Source: Pseudoips prasinana (lineage: Eukaryota > Arthropoda > Insecta > Lepidoptera > Nolidae). Taken from it: a stretch of 64,000 nt of DNA. A model generated the notes under the pieces. That model had not been told where the DNA came from, did no database searches, and saw only the letters and a list, made by a program, of their open reading frames with translations. The DNA is taken from NCBI GenBank assembly GCA_951640165.1, contig OX621265.1:16133001-16197000 (forward strand), read 5' to 3'. How positions within the stretch are numbered: position 1 is the first letter of the stretch; each line of letters begins with the position of its first letter. Shown piece by piece: positions 20,341 through 31,044 of this stretch. A program made the position numbers and the translations under genes.

Positions 20341-20371
20341 AATGTGCGGACGGAGTCGCGGGCGCAGCTAG
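20341..20371 (+). mobile_element. Helitron 3' end remnant
   Basis: GCGGACGGAGTCGCGGGCGC then AGCTAG, the common insect Helitron 3' terminus (GC hairpin plus CTAG). Its 5' end was not located. Confidence 0.6.
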
Positions 20372-20704
20372 TGGTACATATATGTATATGTCAAGGCGAC
20401 TAGCGTCTATTGACTTGTCATGACTAGTCATCGAGCTCCTTTGTATAATTCATCTTTTAGAATCAATCAAGAATTATGAAGTTGAATTCGCAATAATCTT
20501 ATAATCCAATGAGGTCGCTATAATCACTAGTCAGACCTCTTCATAATAAACTATAATATTTTGATTTGAATTAAACATTGATTGATGAAAGGATTTAGCT
20601 TATTAAGTTTAAAAGGTTATTCTTTTGAGTCAATAACCTTGCCTTGCAGACGAAGTCGCAATAATCGCTAAATAGGACTCCTCTTGTTAGTGATATCCTA
20701 ATAC

Positions 20705-20812
20705 TTACTTACTCATCGTATGAGCAGTGGTTACTCTAGTGTCAGAGTAGTCGAGTCAAGCCGTCCAGTAGACCTCTGACATTGCTTAACAGCTTTGCAG
20801 GAATAAACGCTT
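20705..20812 (+). repeat. Repeat-5 fragment
   Basis: ACTTACTTACTCATCGTATG and CAGTGGTTACTCTAGTGTC match the longer copies at 21214, 33455 (-) and 42208. Confidence 0.7.
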
Positions 20813-20813
20813 T

Positions 20814-20824
20814 TTACACACACA

Positions 20825-20856
<32 letters not shown>

Positions 20857-20886
20857 TACCGAACACACACATACCCACACACCCAT
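20814..20886. repeat. (CA)n microsatellite
   Basis: Imperfect ACACACAC repeat of about 70 bases. Confidence 0.9.
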
Positions 20887-20929
20887 TTGTTATCCCGTTG
20901 ACATCATATTTATAATGTATCACTTTAAG

Positions 20930-21085
20930 TTTTGGGGGGGCCTGGAGTGCTAAAATACAGGCCTAGGTTTAGCTTAGACTCCAGATCTCCCACAAGTTAC
21001 AAATTTGCCAAACCTTTTGTCAACTGTATTTGCTAATACCTAAGAATGTAATTTGTGGAGACGAAATAAACCATTTTTATTCATT
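20930..21085 (+). mobile_element. LINE 3' end
   Basis: Ends TTTGTGGAGACGAAATAAAC, with a poly(A) signal. The same family appears inverted at 7900-8104. Confidence 0.45.
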
Positions 21086-21213
21086 TATTTTATTTATGGC
21101 ACAGCGTTCATTCGCTCAAAGAGCAGCCCTTGTGCCCCGCTCAAAGTGCATCTTGTTAGTGATACCTTAATAGAGTAGAATAGAATAGAAAATTTATTTA
21201 TTCAAGTAACTAT

Positions 21214-21480
21214 ACTTACTTACTTATCGTATGGGCAGTGGTTACCCTAGTGTCAGACTTGTTCAAGCCGCCTAGTAGGCCTCTGACATGGCTTAACGAC
21301 TGTTGCCTAATGGCTTCAACCGGGACCGACAACTTAACGTGCCCTCCGAAGCACGGAGACGCTCAGAAACTAAACCACTTTGGCGGTCACCCATCTATGG
21401 ACTGACCGCGAGCCTAGTTGCTTAACCTCGCCAATCACTTACGGACCGGTGAGAGCATCTGGCTATGAGCGCCTCTGAAC
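21214..21480 (+). repeat. Repeat-5, long copy
   Basis: TACTTACTTATCGTATGGGC, CCTCTGACATGGCTTAACG and the end TGACCGCGAGCCTAGTTGC are shared with 33455-33700 (-) and 42208-42440 (+). No coding frame or clear tRNA promoter. Probably a non-autonomous retroelement. Confidence 0.7.
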
Positions 21481-21499
21481 TATGACTCATATATGTTAG

Positions 21500-21807
21500 A
21501 AGGACTTACAGCTATATTAGTAACATACATTATAACCCTGCAATCATCATCCCTGCAACAAGCCATGGGAGACGGCACAGCAACGACTTATGTAGGCGCA
21601 GTCTAACCTACTTGCAATCATGTTTAGGATACTGTTAGAGCTGGTCCGCACCCTATGCACCAGAGAACCACATCTTTTACGCATTTTTGTATAAACGCAA
21701 TCTAGATGTGCATCTGCGATTCCTGACGCACTGCAGAAACGGGGCCGCCCTACAGCACCCTAAACGCATTGTTGTATTGTACGCGTAGGGCGTTGTAGGA
21801 TCTAAAT
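21500..21807. other. Spacer without recognised content
   Basis: Mildly GC-rich for the window and possibly old LINE sequence, but no protein motif was recognised. Confidence 0.25.
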
Positions 21808-21960
21808 ACTTACTTACTTATCGTAAGGGCAGTGGTTACCCTAGCGTCACAGTAGTCAAGCCGTCCAGTAGTCCTCTGACATTGCTTAACAGCTTTGCGC
21901 TCCATAAACGCTCCATCAACCAACAGATGGTAGGCGTTCTAGCCAAAAAGCTACGATCGA
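21808..21960 (+). repeat. Repeat-5 fragment
   Basis: Shares TACTTACTTATCGTAAGGGC and GCTTAACAGCTTTGC with the copy at 20705. Confidence 0.65.
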
Positions 21961-22040
21961 TAACACGGCAAAATAATTTACCGTCATGCTATCAGTTGGC
22001 TTAAATCTAGAATCATGTTATCACTGACGATTAAATTTGG

Positions 22041-22290
22041 AGGGCCTATTGGCGTGGTTGGCAAATGCTTGCTTTTCACGCCGGAGGTCGTCGGTTCGAT
22101 TCCCACCCAAGACAGATGTTTGTGTGCATGAACATGTCTGTTTGTCCTGAGCCTGGGTGTAACTAATTACATAAGTATGTATTTACAAAAGAAAAGTAGT
22201 AGGTATATGATACTGATATACTACAGTTATCTGGTTTCCATAGTACACGCTCCTTAGATGGCCGTGTATTTATAATGTCCCAGGATATTA
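22041..22290 (+). mobile_element. SINE-3, complete
   Basis: tRNA-like head GGCGTGGTTGGCAAATGC with box B GGTTCGATTCCCACC, then TTTGTGTGCATGAACATGTC, AAAAGAAAAGTAGTA and the CCAGGATATTATTATT tail. Confidence 0.85.
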
Positions 22291-22324
22291 TTATTATTTA
22301 TGATTTCGCAGATTCATTTTATCT

Positions 22325-22740
22325 CCATCAAGTCAGTGGAAAGTCATCCACTGCTGGAGATAGGCCCCAAAAGATTTCCACAATGGAGTTGTCTCCATAA
22401 TTGGGGGTCATGCCATAATAACCACGCTTGCCAGACGGGTTAACGACCATAGCATGTTTGTTTGTTTTAAATTGTTTAGTTGTTTTAAAAAGACAACGCT
22501 TTAACAAAGCCAAGTAGGTAGACGGACATAAATTACATCCAGACTCAGAACAACTATTTATGGGTCACACAAATAGTTGTCCGGCGCGGGACTCGAACCC
22601 GCGTCACGAAGAGGCGAGGCGACTGTCTTAGCCGCTGCGCCACACGTGCAGTTATATGGCATGATGGTCATAGTACACAGAATGACGCTCTGGGAGGTAT
22701 CACTCGGGATGAATTCGACACTCACCCCACGGGATTAGAT
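22325..22740 (-). mobile_element. RTE-SIDE, interrupted by SINE-4
   Basis: RTE 3' tail (CCACTGCTGG) at 22347 and CCACGCTTGCCAGACGG near 22420 lie left. ATGGTCATAGTACACAG to CCCCACGGGATTAGAT (22664-22738) lie right. The two halves are separated by SINE-4. Confidence 0.65.
22503..22652 (-). mobile_element. SINE-4 copy
   Basis: Minus strand: GTGTGGCGCAGCGGCTAAG head, box B GGGTTCGAGTCCCGC, then TTTGTGTGACCCATAAATAG. It looks very tRNA-like but has the same downstream body as other SINE-4 copies, so it is not a tRNA gene. Confidence 0.8.
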
Positions 22741-22985
22741 TATAACAATAAATATCCTGGGACATTATTTACACACGGCCATCTGAACCCAAACTAAGCA
22801 TAGCTTGTACTATTGAAACCAGTTAAATGATATACTACATATACTACTTTTCTTTTGTTAATATATATTTATATAGATAATTACACCCAGACCCATGCAC
22901 ACAAATATCTGTCCAGGGTGGTAATCGAACCCACAACCTCCGGCGTAAAAAACAAGTACTTTTCAACAATGCCAACTGGTCTGTC
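22741..22985 (-). mobile_element. SINE-3 copy
   Basis: Minus strand, from AACAATGCCAAC through the box B-like GGTTCGATTACCACC to the ATATCCTGGGACATTATTT tail. Confidence 0.75.
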
Positions 22986-22998
22986 ATAATGGGTTCAT

Positions 22999-23243
22999 CT
23001 ATACAATATTATAAAGAGGTAACGTTTGTGAGTTTGTGACCTTGTAAGGGGTAATCTCTGGATCTACTGAATCGATTTTGAAAATTATTTCACAAATAGA
23101 AAGCTACGTTATTGTGGAGTGTCATAGGCTATGAAAAAAAAATATCCCGAACTTTTAACCCGAAGTATTACGCGGGACAAACGGGCAGGGACAAAAATAT
23201 TTATAACGCGGAACGAAGTTCGTGAGAACTGTAACTTTATATT
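22999..23243 (+). mobile_element. HelC copy (plus strand)
   Basis: Starts AATATTATAAAGAGGTAACG and shares GCTACGTTATTGTGGAGTG with 11726-12149. The 3' hairpin is degraded (GCGGAACGAAGTTCGTG). Confidence 0.6.
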
Positions 23244-23269
23244 AAGAACTATTTCTTAATATAAAGCTA

Positions 23270-23640
23270 CAATTCTTTGATAACAATTTAATACAAATTT
23301 CACATTTATACACAAAAATTTGACATTTATATTGTATATTAATAGTTTGTAAATTGTATAAAAATTGTAAAGATAATTGGTCTAGAATTGTTTATGTTGT
23401 TTTATGTTATATAGCTCTGACTGCTGTAAAGTTTTAAATTAACAATTGTAATTTTAAATTTGTATCCGATTATATTAACATTTTATGATTAATTAGAATT
23501 ATTACATCGACATAATATTAATAAATTTAAATTTTGTATAACCATTGCATGCCATAATGGTAGAACATAATGGGAACACACATTCACTCACATCTGGTAA
23601 TGTATGTTCGACAATGAATAAATGAATTATGAATTATACC
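23270..23640 (+). mobile_element. Probable LINE 3' UTR
   Basis: AT-rich, containing CATTGCATGCCATAATGG and ending GAATAAATGAATTATG, typical of a CR1/Jockey-type 3' UTR. No coding part remains. Confidence 0.35.
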
Positions 23641-23880
23641 GATTAAAATTTTATTATTAATTCGACTGTATGACGTCTTTGGCTTTGGTATGTATGTTAC
23701 GTAATATCTACGTTGTTTGTATCAAGTTATCAAGTTCTCTATTGTTTTCATTTGTACAAATAGGTGTTTAAATATAAAAGTAAGTAACAAACTTGAACCC
23801 TATCAGGGTGTTGCACATACGTAAATTTTTTGTGTTTCTAATTTGAATTTAATTGCTGTTGTAAACTGATACAACTGATT

Positions 23881-24254
23881 TGACTGCCTCGTTGGTCTAG
23901 CGGTAGCGTGTTCACCCGCAGAAAACGAGGTCCTGGGGTCAAATCCCGGGTGGAGTAAAAAGTGATTTTGGGACTTTTCTGTAAAAAGAAAAATTTCTCA
24001 GCATCAGCCCGAAGTCTGGGAGTTGGCGGTATCATACCCCCGTGCCTCAGAGAGCACGTAAAGCCGTCGGTCCTGTACCTGACCTCTTTCCGGTCATGTC
24101 GCTAGGCGTCCCATCGGATCATGAGAGTGATGGAATAGAAAGTGCTCTTGTGTTTGCGCACACACTTGAGCACTATAATATGTCCCGCGCAGATGGCTAA
24201 TCTCTTTCGAGACTGGCGGCCGTGGCCGAAATTCGGCTAGTAGGACATTATTAT
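23881..24254 (+). mobile_element. SINE-1, complete reference copy
   Basis: Head TTGGTCTAGCGGTAGCG (box A) and GGTCAAATCCCGGG (box B), then the body and an ATT-rich tail. An internal RNA polymerase III promoter is expected. Other copies: 556, 18125 (-), 42463, 47256, 53236 (-). Confidence 0.85.
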
Positions 24255-24960
24255 TGTAGCAGCTCATACTTACGTATTGTTATACATACTGGAGGAGCGC
24301 ACTCAGCCGCGCGCCCGCGCATACTGAGCTAGCCATAAGCCAAGGTATGGAATGAGAACCGGCCGACCGTATCATCACGCTCGCACAATGTAGGGAGTAC
24401 GACACACCTACCGACGTTGTCAAATAATGTTAGACTTAAGTTTTTAGATGTACCTTATTTATTTTTATTATTTTGAACCGACACTGTAGGTATATACAAT
24501 GTGGAGCAGGACGATTGACATTCCTCTAAACCACGTAAAGAATGGCATGCTCTTAACCCGTATACAAAAAATCAATCAAATCCAATGAATACTTTAGCCA
24601 CAGGAAATTATTTTTCATTTTCATAATTTTCAACATGATGTAGATCGGAGTCCGTAATAGTAGGTAAACGGCCGCCGCCCGCTGCACGCCGCACCACGCC
24701 GCGCACTAAGTCAGTGACTTTTCGTAGATAAAGCGTGTTTACTTTTTATGCAGTTGATTCTGCTATTTATTTTGTTTGAAAATTGCAATTTTAAAATTTT
24801 CCATTAACTACTAATCTTCGTGTCTTAAAATGTTTTGATTGACTAGTACTGTGCTCGTTTTAATTTAATGTCGTAGTTCCAGATCCACCTTGTATAAGCA
24901 GCGCTTCTCAATAAATGACACAGATCGTTATACGCCGTTTTACTTACAACAAGCTCCGCA
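24255..24960 (+). mobile_element. Candidate solo LTR
   Basis: A 706-bp block beginning TGTAGCAGCTC and ending CTCCGCA, inserted at the tail of SINE-1. Near its end lie TATAAGCAGCGCTTCTCAA and the AATAAA poly(A) signal, as in the R region of an LTR. The flanks are ATT/TAT-rich, so a target duplication cannot be proven. No internal retroviral-type protein is seen. Confidence 0.4.
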
Positions 24961-25114
24961 ATATTATTATAAACTGATACCCGTGTGGTTTACGGCCCAG
25001 AAAAAATAACAGTACCACCAAATAGCATCCCATGGGTGTCGCGACAGGGACTAAGGGATACACCAGGTAGTCGGGCAGCGGCGCCACCTGTGTTCTAGCT
25101 ACCACCTAATGTGA

Positions 25115-25562
25115 CTGCACGTGTGGCGCAGCGGCTAAGACAGTCACCTCGCCGCTTCGTGTCTCGGGTTCGAGTCCCGCGCCGGACAATTTGTGTGACC
25201 CATAAATAGTTGTTCTGAGTCTGGATGTAATTTGTGTCCGTCTATGATATATTATATACACTGTAGCCTAGTAGGTAGTGCTCCTGCCTACGAAGCTGGT
25301 GGTCCTGGGTTCGAATCCCGGTAAGTGCAAATATTTGTGTGATGAGCACGAATATTTGTTTCTGAGTCATGGATGTTTTCTATGTATATAAGTATTTATC
25401 TAAGTATGTATATCGTCTCCTGGTACCCATAGTACAAGCTTTGCTTAGTTTGGGGCTAGGATGATCTGTGTGACATTGTCCCTAGATATTATTTTATGTT
25501 TATAAAGTACCCTGCGACACAGGGAAAATTTCCCTAATGCGGGCGTGGACTTAAAAAAAAGA
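25115..25562 (+). mobile_element. SINE-4, split by a SINE-2 insertion
   Basis: The head GTGTGGCGCAGCGGCTAAG and body run to about 25256. The end of the element (AAAGTACCCTGCGACACAG) continues at 25497. The intact copy at 35107-35245 shows both parts joined. Confidence 0.8.
25257..25496 (+). mobile_element. SINE-2 inserted in SINE-4
   Basis: tRNA-like GTAGCCTAGTAGGTAG, box B GGTTCGAATCCCGG, TGAGCACGAATATTTG body and CCCTAGATATTATTTTATG tail. Confidence 0.85.
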
Positions 25563-25574
25563 AGAAAAAAAATT

Positions 25575-25860
25575 GCGGTCGACAACTCGCATGCTAAGCG
25601 CGGTGACTACGCCAAACTCCTACAAATGTTAATGTTAAAGAAACCACTGGAAGAAGCCTATTTGCCGCCGCAGGCAACCTCCATAAGTGGGGCATCTCGA
25701 CGAAAATGAGACGCAATGTCACTGTGGTACACAGGTACAGTCGATACCGCATGCACTTGCGTGTCCTCATGTCCCGATACTTGCACTTTGGAAGATCTCA
25801 TGATGGCCTTCTCCATTGCACTAAGTGCAGCCTCTTACTGGTCAAAGTGGCTTTAATTAA
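25575..25860 (+). repeat. Degenerate RTE-SIDE-like repeat
   Basis: CTCGCATGCTAAGCGCGGTG resembles the CTGCCAAGCGTGGCGATT block of the RTE 5' UTR, but the rest is not recognised. Confidence 0.3.
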
Positions 25861-26439
25861 TAATTTTTGTTGAAATGAAACGAATGAAATGAAATTAAAA
25901 AATGATTCTTTTTGAGAAAAAAAGAAATCTTAGCATACATCGCACACAGGTGTATTACCGCAGCGCTGATCTTCCGAGAGAGGCTGATATAAGCCACAAT
26001 AGCATAGTAAATTAAATAGAAAATAAAATAAATATACATATAAAATAAATTAAATATTAAAATTAAAATTTTTAATTTTAATTTAATTTTATACATAACA
26101 GAGCAAAAAATAAATAAATAATTTAAAACATATTATAAAAATATGGATAGGCAACCAAAATAATCTAATAATCTAACAAAAACAATTCACTGATAACATT
26201 ACACTACTTAACACTAATAACGAACGATAGAACCTATAATTATCAAATTTAACTTTTTTGTTGTGATAGTAAATATTTTTTATAGTGCATACTGAAAGAG
26301 TTGACAGATTTGACAGTGTTGAAACATTGACTTGAAAGAAGAAGAAGAACCAGTGGACTATATCAGGCTGATTATGTATATAAATGTGCTCACGTAAATA
26401 ATTATTCATTGTGCATTCGTTTTAAAAATTGTTAAGAGA
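25861..26439. other. AT-rich spacer without a gene
   Basis: Low-complexity A/T-rich DNA, no recognised family. Confidence 0.3.
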
Positions 26440-26780
26440 CGGCGTTGTTAGTTGGGCGCCGGTTTTCTGAATCTTGCTATAGAGATTCTCCGGTGCCCAA
26501 CTACATAAAAAATGTAAAACTTGTTGTGGGTGAGCAGCAAGCACTGTGGATAAATATACGCGCTTAATATAAAGTCCAGTGTTGCAATTAAATATCCTCT
26601 CCAAGTCGACCTTGGTTCATGGTCCTTCGAGTCGGAGAGTTCGGGAGTGAGTATGGCATGTAATTTATTTCATGATGGATTCGACCAACGGTTTCAACTT
26701 CTTCAGGAAGTCATCTTCAGGGCGAATGCGACCCGCACGACGTCGAGTCCCGTCCTGTCTTTTACTATCTTTCATTATGT
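26440..26780. mobile_element. Possible LTR-retroelement terminal fragment
   Basis: Short inverted blocks TTGGGCGCCGG (26453) and CCGGTGCCCAAC (26491), then TGGTCCTTCGAGTCGG at 26618. Such motifs occur around the primer/LTR edge of insect LTR retrotransposons. No gag or pol remains. Confidence 0.25.
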
Positions 26781-26799
26781 TAGCTTTTAGTAATAAAAT

Positions 26800-26895
26800 A
26801 ACATTAAGGAAATTAATCCCTGTGTCGCGGAGTACTTAACATACATATACTTGACGAGTATTAATGGGTCAAACAAATAGTCATCCTAAGAGGTG
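26800..26895 (-). mobile_element. SINE-4 remnant
   Basis: CCCTGTGTCGCGGAGTACTT and AATGGGTCAAACAAATAGTC match the minus-strand SINE-4 at 33960-34100. Confidence 0.55.
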
Positions 26896-27459
26896 TTTTG
26901 CTCCAGCAGGTTCCACCTCCAGCTCCAGGAACACCTCTCTCCTGTTTTGCTCTGGACAGCGATCCACTGCCCAGTAATGACGCGAAGACCACCACAAATA
27001 ATTAATTATTTTTCATGTACTGCCCTATTATAGCCGCTGTACTAATATTTACTGCTTAAGCAATGGCTCGTCTCACTCGTTTCAATATTATATGACATTC
27101 GAATGACAAATAATGACTTAAAAGGATCAAATACAGGATGTTTTCTTAGCAGTTTAAATATCTTTAGCCATGTAATCTATTACTGATGAGTAACCGAGCA
27201 AAGTCTTTTTAATTTAATTTTATTTGGGAAGCTTACAGCTACATACAACTGGTTACAAATTTTGATAAATAAATGCCAATTATGATAACAAGCTTCCATA
27301 TCCATAAAATAAAATATGTTTAATTAAAATTTAAATTTTAGGATTTGTAGTAGGTATACTACTACTATATGGCCTATGTCGCTCTCACATCGGTTTGTTT
27401 AGCCACCATAAGAAATGTCTCTCAGACAATGCGCCGTAAATCGTTTGTAACAGACGCAA

Positions 27460-27560
27460 AGGCCGTATAGTAGGTATATCAGTTGTCTGGTTTCCATAGT
27501 ACAAGCTCTGCTTAGTTTGGGATCAGATGGCAGTGTGTAAATAATGTCCCAGGTTATTTA
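27460..27560 (+). mobile_element. SINE-3 tail fragment
   Basis: GTCTGGTTTCCATAGTACAAG and AATGTCCCAGGTTATTT match SINE-3 3' ends. Confidence 0.6.
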
Positions 27561-27828
27561 TGTATGTATTCTATATCCTTATTCGAAATGTAAAGCGCAA
27601 AACAATCTCAAACATGTGAAGCATAAATTTTCCCATTTTGGAGATTAATTTTACGCTGTGCATTGCGAATGATGCTATAAAATTAAAAAAAAAATTATTT
27701 GGATGGTGTTCTCAATATGATGTAATCTTTCATACACATCACAAAGATATTAGTTGACCATGTTTCGAGAAAAAAACCGATGCATAACGCACATACATCC
27801 TCCGAAAGGGTTGTATTTGAACATAAAA

Positions 27829-28406
27829 TCTATATTATGATACCAAAAGCATTAAAATCGTAGGAAAGTCAAAACTGCACAATGAATTTTTTTTAAAGGA
27901 TATCTGGGGCGTGATCTACTATCGATATCTAAACCAAGAATATGGTTTTTAGAATTTTTGTCAGTATGTATGTCCGCGCTAAACTCAAAAAGTACTGCAT
28001 GGATTAAAAATTAAAACGGTTAGTAACTTCAATAAAACCGCCATTCGCAAACAAACGTCAAACAAAACGTCAGCTGATGCAAATAAAATCCGCCATATTT
28101 GAGCAAGCTTTAAACCAGGGGCCGACGTGGTTTAAATTTTGACATAGCTCAACCGCGGGTCAAAGTTAAATCGTGTTTTTAAATGAAAAATTTGATAAAC
28201 CATGGTTGAGCGGCCGGCTTAAATTTAAGTAGCGTTTTTAAATAAGACTGAAAAAGTACTGTATGGATTTACTTCAAATTTTGCATGAATATTACGAAGA
28301 GGTCGGGTCAACATATAGGCTACATATTATCACGCTATCACCTATGGGGGAGGAGCTGTGATAATTTATAAAGTTCAACGCGGGTAAAACCGCGGGGCAC
28401 AGCTAG
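27829..28406 (+). mobile_element. HelA copy with a 245-bp insertion
   Basis: Normal HelA sequence from about 27855 to 28005 and 28251 to 28406 (hairpin plus CTAG). The 19-base block AAAAAGTACTGCATGGATT occurs on both sides of a foreign insert at 28006-28250, with one mismatch. Confidence 0.75.
28006..28250. mobile_element. Insertion in HelA, family unknown
   Basis: Contains loosely repeated blocks (GGTTTAAATTTTGAC and CTTAAATTTAAGTAGCG) and no coding frame. It is flanked by the 19-bp direct repeat, which would be a long target duplication or a recombination footprint. Confidence 0.4.
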
Positions 28407-28482
28407 TATCGAATAAAAAGAAAGAAATAATTGAAATCCGTTCCGATTCCGATACTTGCATACATTGACAAAAAACATACTT

Positions 28483-28625
28483 TTGACCGTCGCGTTGGTC
28501 TAACGGTAGCTTGTAAAACGGTAGATAACTAGGTCCTGGAGTCAATCCCGGGCTGAGCTAAAAAATATTTCGGACCTGCCTAGTTTGGGATCAGACGGGA
28601 ATGTGTTAGTTGTCCCGAGATATTA
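28483..28625 (+). mobile_element. Chimeric SINE: SINE-1 head, SINE-W tail
   Basis: TTGGTCTAACGGTAGC and box B-like GTCAATCCCGGG resemble SINE-1. From about 28575 it has GCCTAGTTTGGGATCAGACG and GTCCCGAGATATT as in SINE-W. Confidence 0.55.
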
Positions 28626-28640
28626 ATTTTTGCCATATTT

Positions 28641-28965
28641 ATTACTATCTGTGCCTCGCGGTTTTACCCGCTTTATGTTTTATAAATTATAACAGCTCCT
28701 CCCCCGTAGGTGATAGCGTGATAGTATGTAGCCTATATGTTGACCCGACCTCTTAGTAATATTCATGCAAAATTTGAAGTACATCCATGCAGTACTTTTT
28801 GAGTTTCGCCCGGACATACATACAGACAAACAGACACACAGACAAAAATTCTAAAATCTATATTTTTGGCTTCGATATCGATTGTAGATCATGCCCCAAG
28901 TATCGTTTTTTTTAAATATTCAATGTACAGTTTTGACTTTCCTACGATTTTATTATATGCATAGA
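28641..28965 (-). mobile_element. HelA, nearly complete
   Basis: 3' end slightly mutated (CTATCTGTGCCTCGCGG at 28646). The 5' end ATATGCATAGA corresponds to TCTATGCATAT on the minus strand. Confidence 0.75.
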
Positions 28966-29233
28966 TTTCTTATTTTTGAAATTCTGGCTCTGCTAAAAAT
29001 AAAATAAAAGTACAATCGATTAAAGTAGCTAATAAAAAAAATTGAACATTTATTATATATGTATATATTATTCTAATTCTAAAACTAATATATATATTAA
29101 ACCTCATTGGAAATTTCGTTTTTGAAAACTAATATTATATATATATATATGAGGCTTTCTGCTGATGAAAAAGAAATAAAAAAATATATTTGAGACTTTG
29201 GTACCTTGCTTTGTAATAAGCTGAGTTTTTCCT

Positions 29234-29722
29234 TTGTCAACTATTGTATGCCAGGATTACATTAAAGATATAATAGATAAATTAATTCAGAATAAACACA
29301 GTGCCAAATCATGTATAACTCTAATGGTAGGAAATTGTAAGAACTTAAAGAAAAAAGACATTACAGATAGTTTCACTAAGATGTTAGAATTAGACTGTAA
29401 TAACATAATATTGTGTGCCTTCCCCTATGTGTCCAATGTGCCTGATAGAACAAATAATTATATCCACAAGCTAAATATGCACCTACAGTTTTTGGTTAGC
29501 CATTATAGTCATAAATTTATATTTTTGGACACAAATAGTTTTATAGATTCTTGTAGGGTAACCATGAGTACAGTTACTGCCTCAAGAAATTTTTTGAACC
29601 TACTTGCAACTTTAGTAGCGGCACATATTAACTCAGTCATAAGTAGTATGACGAAGTCTTTTTTTATACCATCTTTTAGTAATGTTATTAAAATCAATTT
29701 AGTTAGTAGTTTAAACATGTAA
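29234..29722 (+). pseudogene. LINE ORF1 fragment with SGNH/esterase-like domain
   Basis: Residues CITLMVGNCKNLKK, DCNNIILCAFPYVS, NNYIHKLNMHLQFL and KFIFLDTNSFIDS follow the layout of the SGNH-hydrolase-like domain found in ORF1 of CR1/Jockey-type LINEs (GxN block, a strand with IPY, Asn-rich helix, DxNxF). The N-terminal block with the catalytic serine is not visible, and the start is an internal TTG/ATG. It is followed after a few bases by the beginning of ORF2, which supports a LINE origin. Likely a truncated copy, with no functional enzyme expected. Confidence 0.55.
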
Positions 29723-29725
29723 GCA

Positions 29726-29825
29726 TGACAATAGAGAAGTGTGATAACTTTCATCAAAATATAAACCGCTTCTCTAGCAAAATTCTAGACATAGAACTTT
29801 TTAATGAAAAATATGATGATGAATA
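29726..29825 (+). pseudogene. Start of LINE ORF2 (endonuclease), truncated
   Basis: Reads MTIEKCDNFHQNINRFSSK and ILDIELFNEKYDDE before a stop. HQN..R/GL..K...+E is the usual opening of AP-endonuclease LINE ORF2. The rest of the protein is missing. Confidence 0.45.
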
Positions 29826-30106
29826 GATATCCTTTGTTCAATTGTTTTATATAAATGTGTTACGTGAACTATCTGTAAATGATTGCTATCATATACTTAA
29901 TTTAAAATTATTGACTCTGTCTCAAAATGAATAATGTTATTGTTTCAAAGTTTTTCTTTTGTATACCTAAATATAATATAAAATAATAAGCATTCAGACA
30001 ACCGATCGAGCATATATTGTGTTTGCCTACTAAATAATTACTCTAATTGGACCAAATCCCGTGTTCATGCCCGCTTGAGTATGTTTCGCCGGACCGTCTC
30101 AACTGG

Positions 30107-30516
30107 GTCGTGTTGAAACCGGTAGTAGATGAACCCACTGAGTTTGTTTCGCTGGGTCTTCTCAGTTGGGGCGCATTGGATCCGGTGGTAGCATTAAAGC
30201 GCGACCGTCGTTATTAACACAAGGTCCGACATAATAATAATACCTTTAATAAGTATAGACAGAACCATTGACAATATGTAGTAAAAATATTAGACTTAAA
30301 CTAGATAATTAAACATAATCTCTTGACAATAACTTGATACGAGCTAGCTAAATATCATTGCTGTAATAAAATAAATTTTATAAATGTTTTCATACAATAT
30401 GTACCTAAATATCTATGTTACTAGAAATAATATCTAATGTATACAACTATATTACTACAAACATGTTCTGACTATTTACAAGCGCTTTTTTAAAGTCTAC
30501 GTGAAACCTTTTTTAT
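30107..30516 (+). mobile_element. LINE 3' UTR, copy 1 of 3
   Basis: GGGTCGTGTTGAAACCGGTA, GTAGCATTAAAGCGCGACCG and TTTACAAGCGCTTTTTTAAA are shared almost base for base with 52804-53222 and the split copy at 53905-54476. The end resembles the 3' terminus of a Jockey/CR1-type LINE. Confidence 0.75.
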
Positions 30517-30529
30517 TTTTTTATTTATT

Positions 30530-30880
30530 TATTTCGGGGGTCAAAACGCACGTTTATTGTTTCGGGAAATTTCGAAACGTTTGATCGACGCTTCCCGTGA
30601 CCAGAGAGCTGTGCCTCTAGCACGAATTCCTGCAGTTTACTTACTCGATCACACGTACAGTTTCCTCCCATACATTGAGCACCAGCGCTTCTCGCGGAAA
30701 CTATTAAGAACTAAAACTCTGGTGCTCAATGTATGGGACGAAACTGTACGTGTGATCGAGTAAGTAAACTGCAGGAACTCGTGCTAGAGGCACTGGCCTT
30801 TTTTGGGTCAAAGAATCAGCATTGCCATACCGCGTGGCAATGCGGCCAGCCTTCTGGGCACCTTACCTCCCGACGATGCG
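30530..30880 (+). pseudogene. LINE nuclease-like fragment, split by a hairpin element
   Basis: SKRLIDASRDQRA lies before the insertion at 30611-30793, and RISIAIPRGNAASLLGTLP after it (partly other frame). Same domain as at 1262-1708. Confidence 0.6.
30611..30793. mobile_element. 183-bp foldback MITE
   Basis: Left arm starts GTGCCTCTAGCACGAATTCC and the right arm ends with its near-exact complement (GTGCTAGAGGCAC). Arms are about 74 bases around a 33-base loop. It interrupts the LINE fragment. Confidence 0.85.
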
Positions 30881-31044
30881 GAGGCGACGTCCTATAACTT
30901 AGTTATAGAATTTAAGTATTGTAGTTAATTTAGCTTATATTTTTATTGCATTTACTGATTAAAAGCATTTTACATCGTTTTCAAAAACATTTAATCAAAA
31001 CTTACATTCTATTACTTTTAAATACCTAGGTATACTTCAATAAA

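Noticed and set aside
22560..22650. Possible tRNA genes (also 23881, 25117, 41150, 51890, 53928, 60720)
   Set aside because: Box A and box B are present, but each is followed by a conserved SINE body that recurs across the window. No proper cloverleaf end or terminator at the tRNA length.
25857..26409. Hydrophobic minus-strand frames
   Set aside because: AT-rich low-complexity DNA gives Ile/Tyr/Phe-rich frames by chance.
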